Shown piece by piece: positions 51,200 to 59,528 of a stretch of 64,000 bases of DNA; position 1 is the first letter of the stretch, and the number at the start of each line of letters is the position of its first letter. The stretch is taken from assembly GCF_900116705.1 (NCBI RefSeq), contig NZ_FPBP01000002.1:191714-255713 (forward strand), read 5' to 3'. The position numbers and the translations under genes were made by a program. A model generated the notes under the pieces. It ran no database searches, was not told the origin of the DNA, and saw only the letters and a list, made by a program, of their open reading frames with translations. The DNA is from Halomonas korlensis. GTDB taxonomy: Bacteria; Pseudomonadota; Gammaproteobacteria; Pseudomonadales; Halomonadaceae.

Positions 51200-51867
51200 T
51201 GGCTTTCCCCCTGCTCGGGCGCCACGGACTGGTTGGCCAGCCAGGCGGAAACGGCGCGTATGTCGTCATCGCCCATGCGCTTGGCGATGGCACCCATGAG
51301 GTTCTGCGGGTCGTTATCACGCTCGCCTGCCTGCCAGGCATGCAGCTGGCTCTTGATGTAACCGGCGTGCTGGCTGGCGATACCCGGAAAGGTGTCGCCA
51401 GCGCCCTCGTTGCGCGGACCGTGACAACTCTTGCAGGAGACGATGTACTCATCCCAGTCGCCGCGCAGGGCGAGCTGCTCGCCGCGGGCCAGCAGCGCCT
51501 CGTCGGCATCGCCGCCGCCCTGGGCCGCGGTCACCGGCATCTCGCTGTAGTAGGCGGCCACGTCGGCAATCTGCTGATCATCGAGCATGTTGGCGAAGGG
51601 TTGCATGCTGGCGTTATGACGACGGTCTGCCTTGAAGTCGTGGAGCTGCTTGGCGATGTAGCCGGCGTCCAGACCGGCCAGACGGGGCCAGGATTCGCCG
51701 CCGGGCACGTTCATGCCGCTGCCGTCGGCCTGGTGGCAAGCCACGCAGGTCCCCGCGGCCGTCTCGCCACGCTCGACGTCGCCGTTCTGGGCCTCGGCCT
51801 TGCCGTCGACCAGACCGAGGCCCAGCAGCAGGCCGAGCCCACCGGCGATGTACTTGCTGGTCATCAT
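51196..51867 (-). CDS. tsdB: Dihaem cytochrome c4-like protein, probable TsdB
   Basis: 223 residues. Signal peptide (KYIAGGLGLLLGLGLVDG, ending near AEA), then two c4-type domains each with one haem: CVACHQADG and CKSCHGPRN. The Met ligands are likely in the FANMLDD and IAKRM regions. In organisms with split genes TsdB is the electron acceptor of TsdA. ATGA overlap with tsdA supports this pairing. It would pass electrons on to a terminal oxidase. Confidence 0.82.
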   Translation of the reverse strand: MMTSKYIAGGLGLLLGLGLVDGKAEAQNGDVERGETAAGTCVACHQADGSGMNVPGGESWPRLAGLDAGYIAKQLHDFKADRRHNASMQPFANMLDDQQIADVAAYYSEMPVTAAQGGGDADEALLARGEQLALRGDWDEYIVSCKSCHGPRNEGAGDTFPGIASQHAGYIKSQLHAWQAGERDNDPQNLMGAIAKRMGDDDIRAVSAWLANQSVAPEQGESQ

Positions 51868-52034
51868 GGTTGCCCCTCTATGTTGTTATCGACCCTTGCG
51901 CGGTCAGCTCTACGGCTCGCCTGGACCAGGAAGCCCAGGTGGGCTTTCCGCTCGCTTACATCCTGAAGGACAGCTCTCTCCAAGCGACGTAAACTCTTAT
52001 CGTTATAGCCTATCGTCGCGGAAAAACCCGATTA

Positions 52035-52463
52035 TCAGGCGCTGGTGGGCACCGCTCTCGCCAGGAACCAGCCAGCGACCATCGCCACCAGCAGGGCGGC
52101 CAATGGAAGCGTTAATCCGGCGATGGAAGCGACGGCCGGCCCGGGGCAGTAGCCGGACAGCCCCCAACCGATGCCGAACAGCGCGGCGCCGCCGATCAGG
52201 CGGCCGTCCAGGTCTCGTCGGGTCGGCAGTTGGAAAGCCTCGCCATAGAGCGGGCTGGGACGACGCAGCACCAGCCGGTAGCCGATGAAGTTGGTCACCA
52301 CCGCACCGCCGAGCACAAACATCAGGGTCGGGTCCCAGGCGCCGGCGACATCCAGAAAGCCCAGCACTCGAGCGGGGTCGGTCATGCCGGAGATGCCCAG
52401 ACCCAGGCCGAAGATCAGCCCGGCGACATAGCCCATCACTGGTTTCAACGTCGATGTCTTCAT
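52035..52463 (-). CDS. YeeE/YedE family half-transporter (second)
   Basis: 142 residues, four membrane helices. It has the conserved cysteine motif GYCPGPA and the FGLGLGISGMTDPARVLGFLD start typical of this half. YeeE-type proteins move thiosulfate or other reduced sulfur species; here two half-sized genes together would equal one full YeeE. It overlaps its partner by 4 bp. It also resembles PmpB of sulfide-responsive operons. Confidence 0.85.
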   Translation of the reverse strand: MKTSTLKPVMGYVAGLIFGLGLGISGMTDPARVLGFLDVAGAWDPTLMFVLGGAVVTNFIGYRLVLRRPSPLYGEAFQLPTRRDLDGRLIGGAALFGIGWGLSGYCPGPAVASIAGLTLPLAALLVAMVAGWFLARAVPTSA

Positions 52464-52933
52464 GCGCCACCTCCGATGATGTGCCGAACCACGTAGACGG
52501 TGATCATTGCCGCCGCCAGAAAGGTCAGGGTCGCTACCAAGGAGCGCGGCGACAGTCGAGCCAGACCGCACACGCCATGCCCACTGGTACAGCCACTGCC
52601 GAGTCCGGTACCGACGCCGACCAGCAGGCCGGCGACGAGCATCAGCATTACCCCGCCTGCGGGCTCACCGATGACCTGGCCCGTCACGTCGACCGCGCCG
52701 CCGGCAACGTTGCCCAGCCCGCCGCCGGAGAGCATCAGCACGATGGGGCCGCTGATCAGGCCAAGCACGAAGGTGAGGCGCCAGGCGCTGTCGCCCTTGG
52801 GACGGGCGGTGATCAGGGTTCCAATGATGCCGCTGATACCGGCGATTCGGCCCAGGGTCGCCATCAGCCAAGTGGCGGACAGGCCGATCAGCACGCCGCC
52901 GACCAGCCCATGCAGGGTTGCGCTCAAATCCAC
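52460..52933 (-). CDS. YeeE/YedE family half-transporter (first)
   Basis: 157 residues, about five membrane helices. The hallmark GSGCTSGHGVCGLARLS contains both conserved cysteines. Pairs with the next gene (ATGA overlap). The two follow sulP, DUF442 and persulfide dioxygenase genes in the same direction, an arrangement seen in BigR-controlled sulfide detoxification loci. Confidence 0.87.
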   Translation of the reverse strand: MDLSATLHGLVGGVLIGLSATWLMATLGRIAGISGIIGTLITARPKGDSAWRLTFVLGLISGPIVLMLSGGGLGNVAGGAVDVTGQVIGEPAGGVMLMLVAGLLVGVGTGLGSGCTSGHGVCGLARLSPRSLVATLTFLAAAMITVYVVRHIIGGGA

Positions 52934-52958
52934 GTTTGTTTCTCCTTAAGTGAGTCCT

Positions 52959-54767
52959 TCAGCGCATCCGCGGATGCGGTTGTGGGAGGTCGTTGATGGG
53001 GTCGGGGCGCGTCCCGAGCCGCTGCATCTCGGCGCAGCGCCGCGACAAGCTACCGTCGCTGTGGCCGCGAAGCTCCTGCCAGGCGTCGAAGGTGCTCAGG
53101 AACACCTTGCCGGTCATCTCGTGGCAGAAATCGGTGTGCTGCAGGCGATCCATCACCGGTCCCTTGACCTCAGCCAGGTGCAGCATCACACCGGCGTCCT
53201 TCAGGCGGGCATTGATCGCCTCCAGGCTCTCCAGCGCCGAGGCATCGATAACGTTGACTGCCTGGCAGGCCAGCACCAGCTGCTCGAGGCTGGGCTGGCG
53301 GGTGGCAATATCCATCACGGTGTCCTCGAGGAAGCGGGCATTGGCAAAGTAGAGGCTCTCGTCCACCCGCAGGATGGCCAGGCGCTCGTCGGTCTCGACG
53401 GTGTGGCGCTCGACATTACGAAAATGCTCGGTGCCCGGCACCCGTCCGACCAAGGCGCTGTGGGGCCGGCTGGTGCGATAGAGGTGCAGCGCCAGCGACA
53501 GCCCCACGCCGACCATGATGCCGACTTCCACACCCTGCAGCAGGGTCATGGCAATGGTCGCCAGCATGGCCGCCACATCGCTTCGCGAGTAGCTCCAGGT
53601 CCGTTTCACCGCCCCAAGGTCAACCAGGGAGAGCACCGCGACGATGATGGTAGCCGCCAGGGTGGCGATCGGCAGGTAGGCGATCAGCGGGGTCAGCAGC
53701 AGCGCCGCCACGGCGATGCCCACGGCAGTAAAGGCCCCCGCCGCCGGCGTCTCGGCGCCGGCATCGAAATTCACCACCGAACGCGCAAAACCACCGGTCA
53801 CCGGCATGCCGCCGGTCAGCGAGGAAGCGATGTTCGAGGTGCCAAGCCCCACCAGTTCCTGGTCGGGGTCGATGCGCTGGCGGCGCTTGGCGGCAAGCGT
53901 CTGACCCACCGACACCGATTCGACGAAGCCGACGATGCTGATCAGCAGGGCCGCCACGAACAGCTCCCGCCACAGCCCCATGTCCAGCCCCGGCAGCGTC
54001 AATGGCGGCAGGCCAGCCGGCACCTCGCCGACCACGGCCACACCGTACTGGTCCAGTCCCAGCGCCCAAGTGGCGAGCGTGGTCGCCGCCACGGCGAGAA
54101 TCGGTGCCGCCTTGGTCAACATGTCCGCCGGACGCGCCGAGACCCCCGCACGGAGCAACCCCGGCTTCAGCCAGCGTCGTGCGGCATACAGAAAAGCCAA
54201 TACCGACAGGCCGATCACCAGGGTCGGAAGGTTCACGTCGCTCAAGTGACGCATCATGCTGGCCAGAAGCTGGGGCAGGTGTTGGCCGCTGGCCTCGACG
54301 CCCAGCAGGTGCTTGGCCTGCCCAGCGGCAATGATCAGGCCGGAGGCGGTGATGAAGCCGGAGATCACCGGGTGGCTCAGGAAGTTGGCCAGAAAGCCCA
54401 ACCGCGCCACGCCCATCACGGTCAGGATCAGCCCCGACATCAGCGTCAGCACCAGCGCCGCACCGAGATACTCGGGGCCGCCCTGGGAAGCCACTTGCCC
54501 GACCGCCGCGGCGGTCATCAACGAGACCACCGCCACCGGCCCGACCGCCAGGGTGCGGCTGGTGCCGAACACTGCATAGACAACCAGCGGCGCGATACTT
54601 GCGTAGAGCCCCACTTCTGGCGGCAGGCCGGCCAGCATGGCATAGGCCAACGACTGCGGGATCAGCATGATGGTGACGATCACCGCGGCCAGCAAATCGC
54701 TGGAAAGGGTCCCGCGGTCGTAATGCGGCAGCCATTGCAGGATCGGCAGGTAGCGCTTCGGGTTCAT
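52959..54767 (-). CDS. SulP family inorganic anion transporter with STAS domain
   Basis: 602 residues. About 12-14 membrane segments from residue 20 (the signature IPQSLAYAMLAGLPPEVGLYAS, shown as IPQSLAYAMLAGLPPEVG) and a C-terminal STAS domain (about 450-560, VNVIDASALESLEAI). The family exchanges sulfate, bicarbonate or other anions. In this position it may export sulfite or sulfate produced by the persulfide dioxygenases. It begins 3 bp after the DUF442 gene. Confidence 0.9.
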   Translation of the reverse strand: MNPKRYLPILQWLPHYDRGTLSSDLLAAVIVTIMLIPQSLAYAMLAGLPPEVGLYASIAPLVVYAVFGTSRTLAVGPVAVVSLMTAAAVGQVASQGGPEYLGAALVLTLMSGLILTVMGVARLGFLANFLSHPVISGFITASGLIIAAGQAKHLLGVEASGQHLPQLLASMMRHLSDVNLPTLVIGLSVLAFLYAARRWLKPGLLRAGVSARPADMLTKAAPILAVAATTLATWALGLDQYGVAVVGEVPAGLPPLTLPGLDMGLWRELFVAALLISIVGFVESVSVGQTLAAKRRQRIDPDQELVGLGTSNIASSLTGGMPVTGGFARSVVNFDAGAETPAAGAFTAVGIAVAALLLTPLIAYLPIATLAATIIVAVLSLVDLGAVKRTWSYSRSDVAAMLATIAMTLLQGVEVGIMVGVGLSLALHLYRTSRPHSALVGRVPGTEHFRNVERHTVETDERLAILRVDESLYFANARFLEDTVMDIATRQPSLEQLVLACQAVNVIDASALESLEAINARLKDAGVMLHLAEVKGPVMDRLQHTDFCHEMTGKVFLSTFDAWQELRGHSDGSLSRRCAEMQRLGTRPDPINDLPQPHPRMR

Positions 54768-54770
54768 CGC

Positions 54771-55205
54771 TCAGCGCTGTCCGGCAGCGGCTTCCAACTG
54801 CGGGCGCCGCTCCTCCAGGTCATGGCCGGCGGCGTGGGCGGCAGACAGCAGTGCCGGAATATCGCAGCTCGCCTGCTGGCTGCGCGCATGGGCCCAGAGA
54901 TGGACTGCACGCTTGCCGGTGCGGCAGAAGGCCAGGATCGGTGTGGGCAACGCATCAATCGCGCGGCCGAAGGCTTCAATATCCGCCTCGCCATACTCAC
55001 CCGGAGCGACCGGGATAGCGCGCCATTGCAGACCAAGCTCGGCGGCCCGAGCACTCAACGCACGGTCGTCGGGATGATCCTTGGCCTCACCGGGGCGACG
55101 GTTGCAGATCACCGAGCGGAAGCCGCGGCGGGCGACTTCGTCGAGATCGGTAGGCGAAACGGCACTGGTGATGGCGAAGCCAGGTTCGAGTTCGTGAATT
55201 TGCAT
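54771..55205 (-). CDS. DUF442 / TIGR01244 family sulfur transferase-phosphatase-like protein
   Basis: 144 residues with a dual-specificity-phosphatase-like fold; the active-site loop is AFCRTGKRA (Cys and Arg). This domain is often fused to a persulfide dioxygenase (the Blh protein of BigR operons); here it is a separate gene, 42 bp after the dioxygenase-like gene. A role in handling protein or glutathione persulfides is likely. Confidence 0.85.
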   Translation of the reverse strand: MQIHELEPGFAITSAVSPTDLDEVARRGFRSVICNRRPGEAKDHPDDRALSARAAELGLQWRAIPVAPGEYGEADIEAFGRAIDALPTPILAFCRTGKRAVHLWAHARSQQASCDIPALLSAAHAAGHDLEERRPQLEAAAGQR

Positions 55206-55247
55206 GTTGCTTCCTCTGCAGGTGAGCGTTGAACAGGGTAGGCCGGG

Positions 55248-56129
55248 TCAGAACGTATTGATCGGCACCTTGAGATAGACCTGGCCGTTGTCCTCGGCCG
55301 GTGGCAGGTGGCCGGCGCGCATGTTGACCTGCACCGACGGCAGGATCAGCTTGGGCATGCCCAGGGTCGCATCGCGCTCGGTGCGCATCGTCACGAACTC
55401 GTCCTCGCTGATGCCCTCATGCACGTGCACGTTGTGTTCGCGCTGTTCGGCCACGCTGGTCTCGTGCAGGTACTCCTCTCGATCCGGCGCCTTGTAGTCG
55501 TGGCACAGGAACAAGCGCGTCTCGCTCGGCAGCGCCAGCACCTTCTGTATCGAACGGTAAAGAGTACGCGCGTCGCCACCGGGAAAATCGCAGCGCGCCG
55601 TGCCGTAGTCCGGCATGAACAGGGTATCGCCGACGAAGGCGGCATCACCGATCACATAGGTCAGGCAGGCGGGGGTATGGCCCGGGGTGTGCAGCACCCG
55701 CCCTTCCAGTTTACCGATGGTGAAGGTATCGCCCTCCTCGAAGAGGCGATCGAACTGGCTGCCGTCACGGGCAAACTCGGTGCCGGCATTGAAGGCCTTG
55801 CCGAAGATTTCCTGCACCTCGATGATCCTGGCGCCAATGCCAGTCTTGCCGCCCAGCGAGTCGTGCAGATAGGGCGCGGCGGACAAGTGGTCGGCGTGCA
55901 CATGGGTCTCGAGGATCCATTCCACCGTCAGCCCCTCAGCCTTGACGAAAGCGATGATCTCATCGGCGGAGCGCACGTCGGTACGCCCGGCGGCGTAGTC
56001 GAAATCGAGCACCGAGTCGATGATCGCACAAGCCTTGCTGTCGGGATCCTGCACCACGTAACTGAAGGTGTTGGTGGGCTCGTCGAAGAAATGGGTGACT
56101 ATTGGCTTGGCTACCTTTGCGCTGGACAT
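55248..56129 (-). CDS. MBL-fold persulfide dioxygenase-like (ETHE1/Blh type) protein
   Basis: 293 residues. Iron-binding motifs of the metallo-beta-lactamase fold: THVHADHLSAA (about residue 75), HTPGHT, FVGDTLFMPDYGTARCDF, and LCHDYK. The group oxidises glutathione persulfide to sulfite. It is first in a tight run with DUF442, sulP and two yeeE genes, with a 13-bp direct repeat and an AT-rich promoter region about 80-105 bp upstream. Confidence 0.88.
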   Translation of the reverse strand: MSSAKVAKPIVTHFFDEPTNTFSYVVQDPDSKACAIIDSVLDFDYAAGRTDVRSADEIIAFVKAEGLTVEWILETHVHADHLSAAPYLHDSLGGKTGIGARIIEVQEIFGKAFNAGTEFARDGSQFDRLFEEGDTFTIGKLEGRVLHTPGHTPACLTYVIGDAAFVGDTLFMPDYGTARCDFPGGDARTLYRSIQKVLALPSETRLFLCHDYKAPDREEYLHETSVAEQREHNVHVHEGISEDEFVTMRTERDATLGMPKLILPSVQVNMRAGHLPPAEDNGQVYLKVPINTF

Positions 56130-56209
56130 AAAAATTGTCTCCGTGAGTGTTGCTGGTTCACGCTATGACATGGCGCAGCCGAAAAAGTTCTAACGATATA
56201 TTTTTTTCG

Positions 56210-56235
56210 ACTACCAAGACCTACTACCAAGACTT
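56210..56235. repeat. 13-bp direct repeat upstream of the persulfide dioxygenase-like operon
   Basis: ACTACCAAGACCT (56210-56222) is followed by ACTACCAAGACTT (56223-56235). On the minus strand the copies end just before a T/A-rich stretch with TATATC, so they sit where an activator or repressor of the operon could bind. Confidence 0.55.
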
Positions 56236-56312
56236 AGGGAGCCGAAACCTTCACTATTGGCATTGGCTCGACCAGACCCTGAATGTCTCGGTCACGCCAT
56301 GGCGCGGGTACC

Positions 56313-57224
56313 TCAGTCCCAGGCGGCATCTTCCAGCGCATCCAGGGGGATCTTCAGGTAGCGCCGACCGTTGTCCTCGGGCTCAGGTAACTGGCCACCC
56401 CGGATATTTACCTGCAACGAGTGCAGGATCAGCTTGGGCATCGGCAACTCGCTGTCCCGCTGGTCGCGCATGGCCACGTAGTCCGCCTCGGAGACGCCGC
56501 CGGCCAGATGCTTGTTGGTCTCACGCTGCTCGCGAACCGTGCTCTCCCACTCGGGCTCGCGACCGTCCGGCATGTAGTCGTGCCCCGTGAAAACCCGCGT
56601 CTCGTCGGGCAGCGCCAGGATCGCCTGGATGGAATCCCACAACTGACGGGCATCACCGCCAGGGAAATCGGCCCGGGCGGTCCCGAAGTCCGGTTGGAAG
56701 AGCGTGTCATGGACAAAGGCGGTATCGCCGACCACATAGGTGATCGAGGCCAGGGTGTGGCCCGGCGAGAACATCACCTCGACCTCGAGTTCACCCAGCT
56801 TGAAGGTGTCACCCTTGACGAACAGGCGGTCCCACTGGGAGCCATCCGCCGGGAAGTCGGGCCAGTGATAAAGCTCCTTCCAAAGCGCCTGCACCTCGAC
56901 CACCTTCTCGCCTATGGCTGTCGGCGCGCCGGTCTTCTCCTTCAAATACTGCGCCGCAGAGAAGTGATCGGCATGGGGGTGGGTATCAAGGATCCACTGT
57001 ACCTTGAGCCCTTGGTCCGCCACGTAGGCGAGCAGCTCATCGGCGTGATGGGTCGCGGTGGCGCCCGTCTTCTCGTCGAAGTCGTAGACCGGGTCGATGA
57101 TCGCGCACTTGCGGGTGGCCGGGTCGCTGACCACGTATTGGACGCTGAAGGTGCGTGGGTCAAAGAAGCCGGCCACGTCGGGGCTACCGGGGCCGGTGCT
57201 GCGAGAAAGCGCAAAGGTCTTCAT
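56313..57224 (-). CDS. MBL-fold metallo-hydrolase, second persulfide-dioxygenase-like paralogue
   Basis: 303 residues. Same fold and motifs as the neighbour at 55248: DTHPHADHFSAA, FSPGHT, GHDYMPDG. The fourth motif reads FVHDTLFQPDFGTARADF, with His in place of the Gly before the metal-binding Asp, a variant seen in a separate subfamily. It follows the rhodanese and DsrE genes and ends 183 bp before the first paralogue. Substrate is probably a persulfide but not proven. Confidence 0.85.
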   Translation of the reverse strand: MKTFALSRSTGPGSPDVAGFFDPRTFSVQYVVSDPATRKCAIIDPVYDFDEKTGATATHHADELLAYVADQGLKVQWILDTHPHADHFSAAQYLKEKTGAPTAIGEKVVEVQALWKELYHWPDFPADGSQWDRLFVKGDTFKLGELEVEVMFSPGHTLASITYVVGDTAFVHDTLFQPDFGTARADFPGGDARQLWDSIQAILALPDETRVFTGHDYMPDGREPEWESTVREQRETNKHLAGGVSEADYVAMRDQRDSELPMPKLILHSLQVNIRGGQLPEPEDNGRRYLKIPLDALEDAAWD

Positions 57225-57253
57225 GACATTATCCTTTGGTTCTCTTCAGATGC

Positions 57254-57733
57254 TCAAAAACTGTAAACAGGGATGGACGGATCGCGCATCATTTCCGCCA
57301 TTGGCCCCGGGGCGGCCACGCCGACGCCCTCGCGAAGGCTCTCCTCGCCCAGGTCGCTGTTAGGCAGGTAGATCGCGCAGACATCCACCTGGGCTCCCTT
57401 CTCCATCAGCATGCCCAGGATGCCTTCCGGCTTGACCTGGCCCGCGGGGTTGCTGGGAGGGGTATTGATCGCTTCGGCACTTTCGTATCCCTCGACAGCC
57501 AAGTGTCCGGCAGCGTCGCAGAGCAGGATGTGCAGGTCGGTGCCCTGCTGCTGCATGGCGTTGGAGAGGATCATGGCCATGCCTTGGGTTTGCAGCGAAT
57601 CGCTGGTGAGGATCACCAGAGCCCGGTCTTCCCGTTCATCGCCTCCGTGGTTGTCAGCCAATGCGAGGCCAGAGAAACCAATGGTGGAAGTGGCGGCTGC
57701 CAGTGCCAGAGTCAGGATTGTCTTGAGTATCAT
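57254..57733 (-). CDS. Periplasmic DsrE/DsrF-like family protein
   Basis: 159 residues. Signal peptide (ILKTILTLALAAATSTIGFS, ending near ALA-DN), then a DsrE-like alpha/beta domain: ALVILTSDSLQTQGMAMIL, LHILLCDAAG and VDVCAIYLPN with two cysteines that could carry sulfane sulfur. DsrE-type proteins transfer sulfur; the periplasmic versions are little studied. It lies between the rhodanese and the second MBL gene, same direction. Confidence 0.8.
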   Translation of the reverse strand: MILKTILTLALAAATSTIGFSGLALADNHGGDEREDRALVILTSDSLQTQGMAMILSNAMQQQGTDLHILLCDAAGHLAVEGYESAEAINTPPSNPAGQVKPEGILGMLMEKGAQVDVCAIYLPNSDLGEESLREGVGVAAPGPMAEMMRDPSIPVYSF

Positions 57734-57805
57734 GCGGTCACCTCATTGGGTTTGGTCAATGTCTCTGGCCCCACCAGAAAAGGCGGAGAACCAGATTTCT
57801 GGATA

Positions 57806-58396
57806 TCAGCCGGCGGGGCGCCAGGCGACGTCGGGGTTTATCTCGTAGCCCCATGGCAAGCCCGAATTGCGCCAGCCATCCACAGCCCTTACGCCTTGCG
57901 AATCACCCTCATCGAGCTTTCCCCCCTCAAAGCCGTCGGTCATGGAGTAGACGTTGCTATATCCCATTTCGGTGATCACATCGGCAGCAGGGGCACTGCG
58001 GGTGGCGCCGGAACGACACATGACGATGATCGGGTCGTCCTCGGCTACGCCCAGCGCTTCAATCTCGGTCCTCACCTGTGCTTCGAAGTCGGAATTCTTG
58101 ACCATGGGCCAAGTCTTCGCCTCCTCATCGAAGTTATCGCGGTCGGCCAGCACCCAGGGCACATGGATATCGGTGGGCTCGGCGAAGCCGGTGAACTTGA
58201 TCTCGATGGGATCGCGCACGTCGATCAAGACGGCCCGATCGTTCTTCTGCATGAGTTCATGTGCCTCCGTGGCCGTGACATATAGGCCCAGCTTTGTCTC
58301 CCGGTACGCCTCGACTTCTTCGGCAAGGGCCGGTGCGGCTGCCAACATCATTGAAAGCGCCAGCAAGGAAAATGATGGTATCAAGGACTTTTTCAT
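57806..58396 (-). CDS. Periplasmic rhodanese-like sulfurtransferase
   Basis: 196 residues. Signal peptide (LIPSFSLLALSMMLAAAPA, cleavage after ALA), then a rhodanese domain with LIDVRDPIEI and the active-site loop MCRSGATRSAPA. The C-terminal WRNSGLPWGYEINPDVAW is typical of a group found with sulfur oxidation genes. It heads the minus-strand run with the DsrE and MBL genes. An FNR/Anr-type box lies about 95 bp before its start. Confidence 0.88.
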   Translation of the reverse strand: MKKSLIPSFSLLALSMMLAAAPALAEEVEAYRETKLGLYVTATEAHELMQKNDRAVLIDVRDPIEIKFTGFAEPTDIHVPWVLADRDNFDEEAKTWPMVKNSDFEAQVRTEIEALGVAEDDPIIVMCRSGATRSAPAADVITEMGYSNVYSMTDGFEGGKLDEGDSQGVRAVDGWRNSGLPWGYEINPDVAWRPAG

Positions 58397-58485
58397 AACT
58401 TTTTCCTATAACGTAATAACTTTACTCCCGATATGATAATCCTAGCCGCCTTGCCGTGCCATGACACGCGGCAAGTGGTCGCAGT

Positions 58486-58499
58486 TTGATCCAGATCAA
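58486..58499. promoter_or_regulatory. FNR/Anr-type box TTGATCCAGATCAA
   Basis: A perfect TTGAT-N4-ATCAA palindrome. Its centre is about 96 bp from the rhodanese start codon (minus strand). A possible -10 (TATCAT on the minus strand near 58435) would put it near -60. It could also act on tenA. An oxygen-responsive regulator of the Fnr/Anr type is implied. Confidence 0.65.
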
Positions 58500-58527
58500 G
58501 CCATTTTGCGGAGATGGATCGCAGGGT

Positions 58528-58589
58528 GGCGCAGAGTGGCAAGTCGTCGGCAGAGTGTGGCGTAGAGTGGCAAGTTATTGGCAGGCTGT
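58528..58589. repeat. 31-bp direct repeat, two copies, before the TPP riboswitch
   Basis: The units at 58528-58558 and 58559-58589 share AGAGTGGCAAGT and GGCAG blocks and differ at only a few positions. They lie between the FNR-type box and the riboswitch. Confidence 0.75.
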
Positions 58590-58604
58590 TAGACTGACGG
58601 GGTT

Positions 58605-58736
58605 CGCTTGACGGGGTGCCGGTGAATCCGGCTGAGATGGCGCAGGCTGGCTTCAGGGTCAGCACCAGCGCTGGTCCCGTGGAACCTGATCCGGCTAATT
58701 CCCGATAGGGAGGGTACCGGCGTAGGGATTCAGGCG
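58605..58736 (+). promoter_or_regulatory. TPP (thiamine pyrophosphate) riboswitch upstream of tenA
   Basis: Conserved thi-box parts in order: ACGGGGTGCC (58611), CGGCTGAGAT (58629), GAACCTGATCCGG (58682) and ACCGGCGTAGGGA (58716). P1 is closed by CGCTTGA (58605-58611) and TCAGGCG (58730-58736). It senses thiamine diphosphate. Unusually, about 16 extra bases including TCCC-GATA-GGGA lie between CCGGCTAAT and ACCGG, where the consensus loop L5 is only a few bases. The conserved 3' part resumes normally after the insertion. Confidence 0.9.
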
Positions 58737-58820
58737 TTGGGCCGTCTTGTCGCCATAGCCGGCTCTCCTCCCTTCCTTATGCTTGCCCGCGCTCCGGATC
58801 GTCACTTTCGGAGGAACAAG

Positions 58821-59489
58821 ATGGGCTATCGCTTCGACGACCTCACCACCGCCTGCCGGGACGACTGGCGTGCCTATATCGAGCACGACTTCGTGCGCGG
58901 GCTTGGTGCCGGCACCCTGGACCGTGGCGCCTTTCGCCACTACCTGCAGCAGGATTACCTGTTCCTGATTCACTTCGCTCGGGCCTTTGCCCTGGCCGCC
59001 TACAAGAGCCGTAGTCTGGCGGATCTGCGCCATGCCCATGAAGGGCTCAAGGCGATTCTCGATGTGGAACTCGACCTTCACGTGGGCTACTGCCGTGACT
59101 GGGGGATCAGCGAAGACGATCTGGCCCGGTTGCCCGAGGCGCGAGCCACCCTGGCCTATACCCGCTATGTGCTGGACACCGGCAACCGCGGCGACCTGCT
59201 CGACCTTCACGTGGCGCTGGCGCCTTGCCTGGTCGGCTACGGCGAGATTGCCAACTGGCTTAGTGCCCAGTCATTCACGCAACGCGGCGAGGCCAACCCT
59301 TTCGAGGCCTGGATCGCCATGTACGAGAGCGATGACTTTCAGGGCGCCATGCGCGCCGAACTCGACTGGCTCGACGCGCGACTGGCCGACGTCACGCCGG
59401 CACGCTTCAATGAGCTCGCAACGATCTTTCGTGATGCCACGCGCCTTGAGATCGATTTCTGGCAGATGGGGCTCGACCAGCGCCTCTGA
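58821..59489 (+). CDS. tenA: TenA family thiaminase II / aminopyrimidine aminohydrolase
   Basis: 222 residues, all-helical. TenA marks: HDFVRGLGAGTLDRGAFRHY (shown as DFVRGLGAGTL then FRHYLQQDYLFL), the catalytic Cys in LAPCLVGYGEI and the late Glu in RLEIDFWQMGL. It salvages the pyrimidine part of degraded thiamine. ATG 58821 has GGAGG upstream; the frame to 58737 runs into the riboswitch and is rejected. TPP control upstream confirms the thiamine role. A weak terminator follows. Confidence 0.94.
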   Translation: MGYRFDDLTTACRDDWRAYIEHDFVRGLGAGTLDRGAFRHYLQQDYLFLIHFARAFALAAYKSRSLADLRHAHEGLKAILDVELDLHVGYCRDWGISEDDLARLPEARATLAYTRYVLDTGNRGDLLDLHVALAPCLVGYGEIANWLSAQSFTQRGEANPFEAWIAMYESDDFQGAMRAELDWLDARLADVTPARFNELATIFRDATRLEIDFWQMGLDQRL

Positions 59490-59522
59490 GGCGCCCTGGC
59501 CAACCCCCCTTCGCCTTTTTTT
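59489..59522 (+). terminator. Terminator after tenA
   Basis: AGGCG (59489-59493) pairs with CGCCT (59512-59516) and runs straight into a T tract (59516-59522). The loop is long (18 nt). Confidence 0.5.
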
Positions 59523-59528
59523 GGCCGG

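Noticed and set aside
51915-51965. Terminator hairpin (AGCCCA/TGGGCT) in the tsdB-yeeE spacer
   Set aside because: The stem is short and no T run follows on either strand.
52950-55232. 760-codon plus-strand frame opposite sulP and the DUF442 gene
   Set aside because: Antisense to well-supported genes with repeated His/Gln/Arg composition; not a protein-like sequence.
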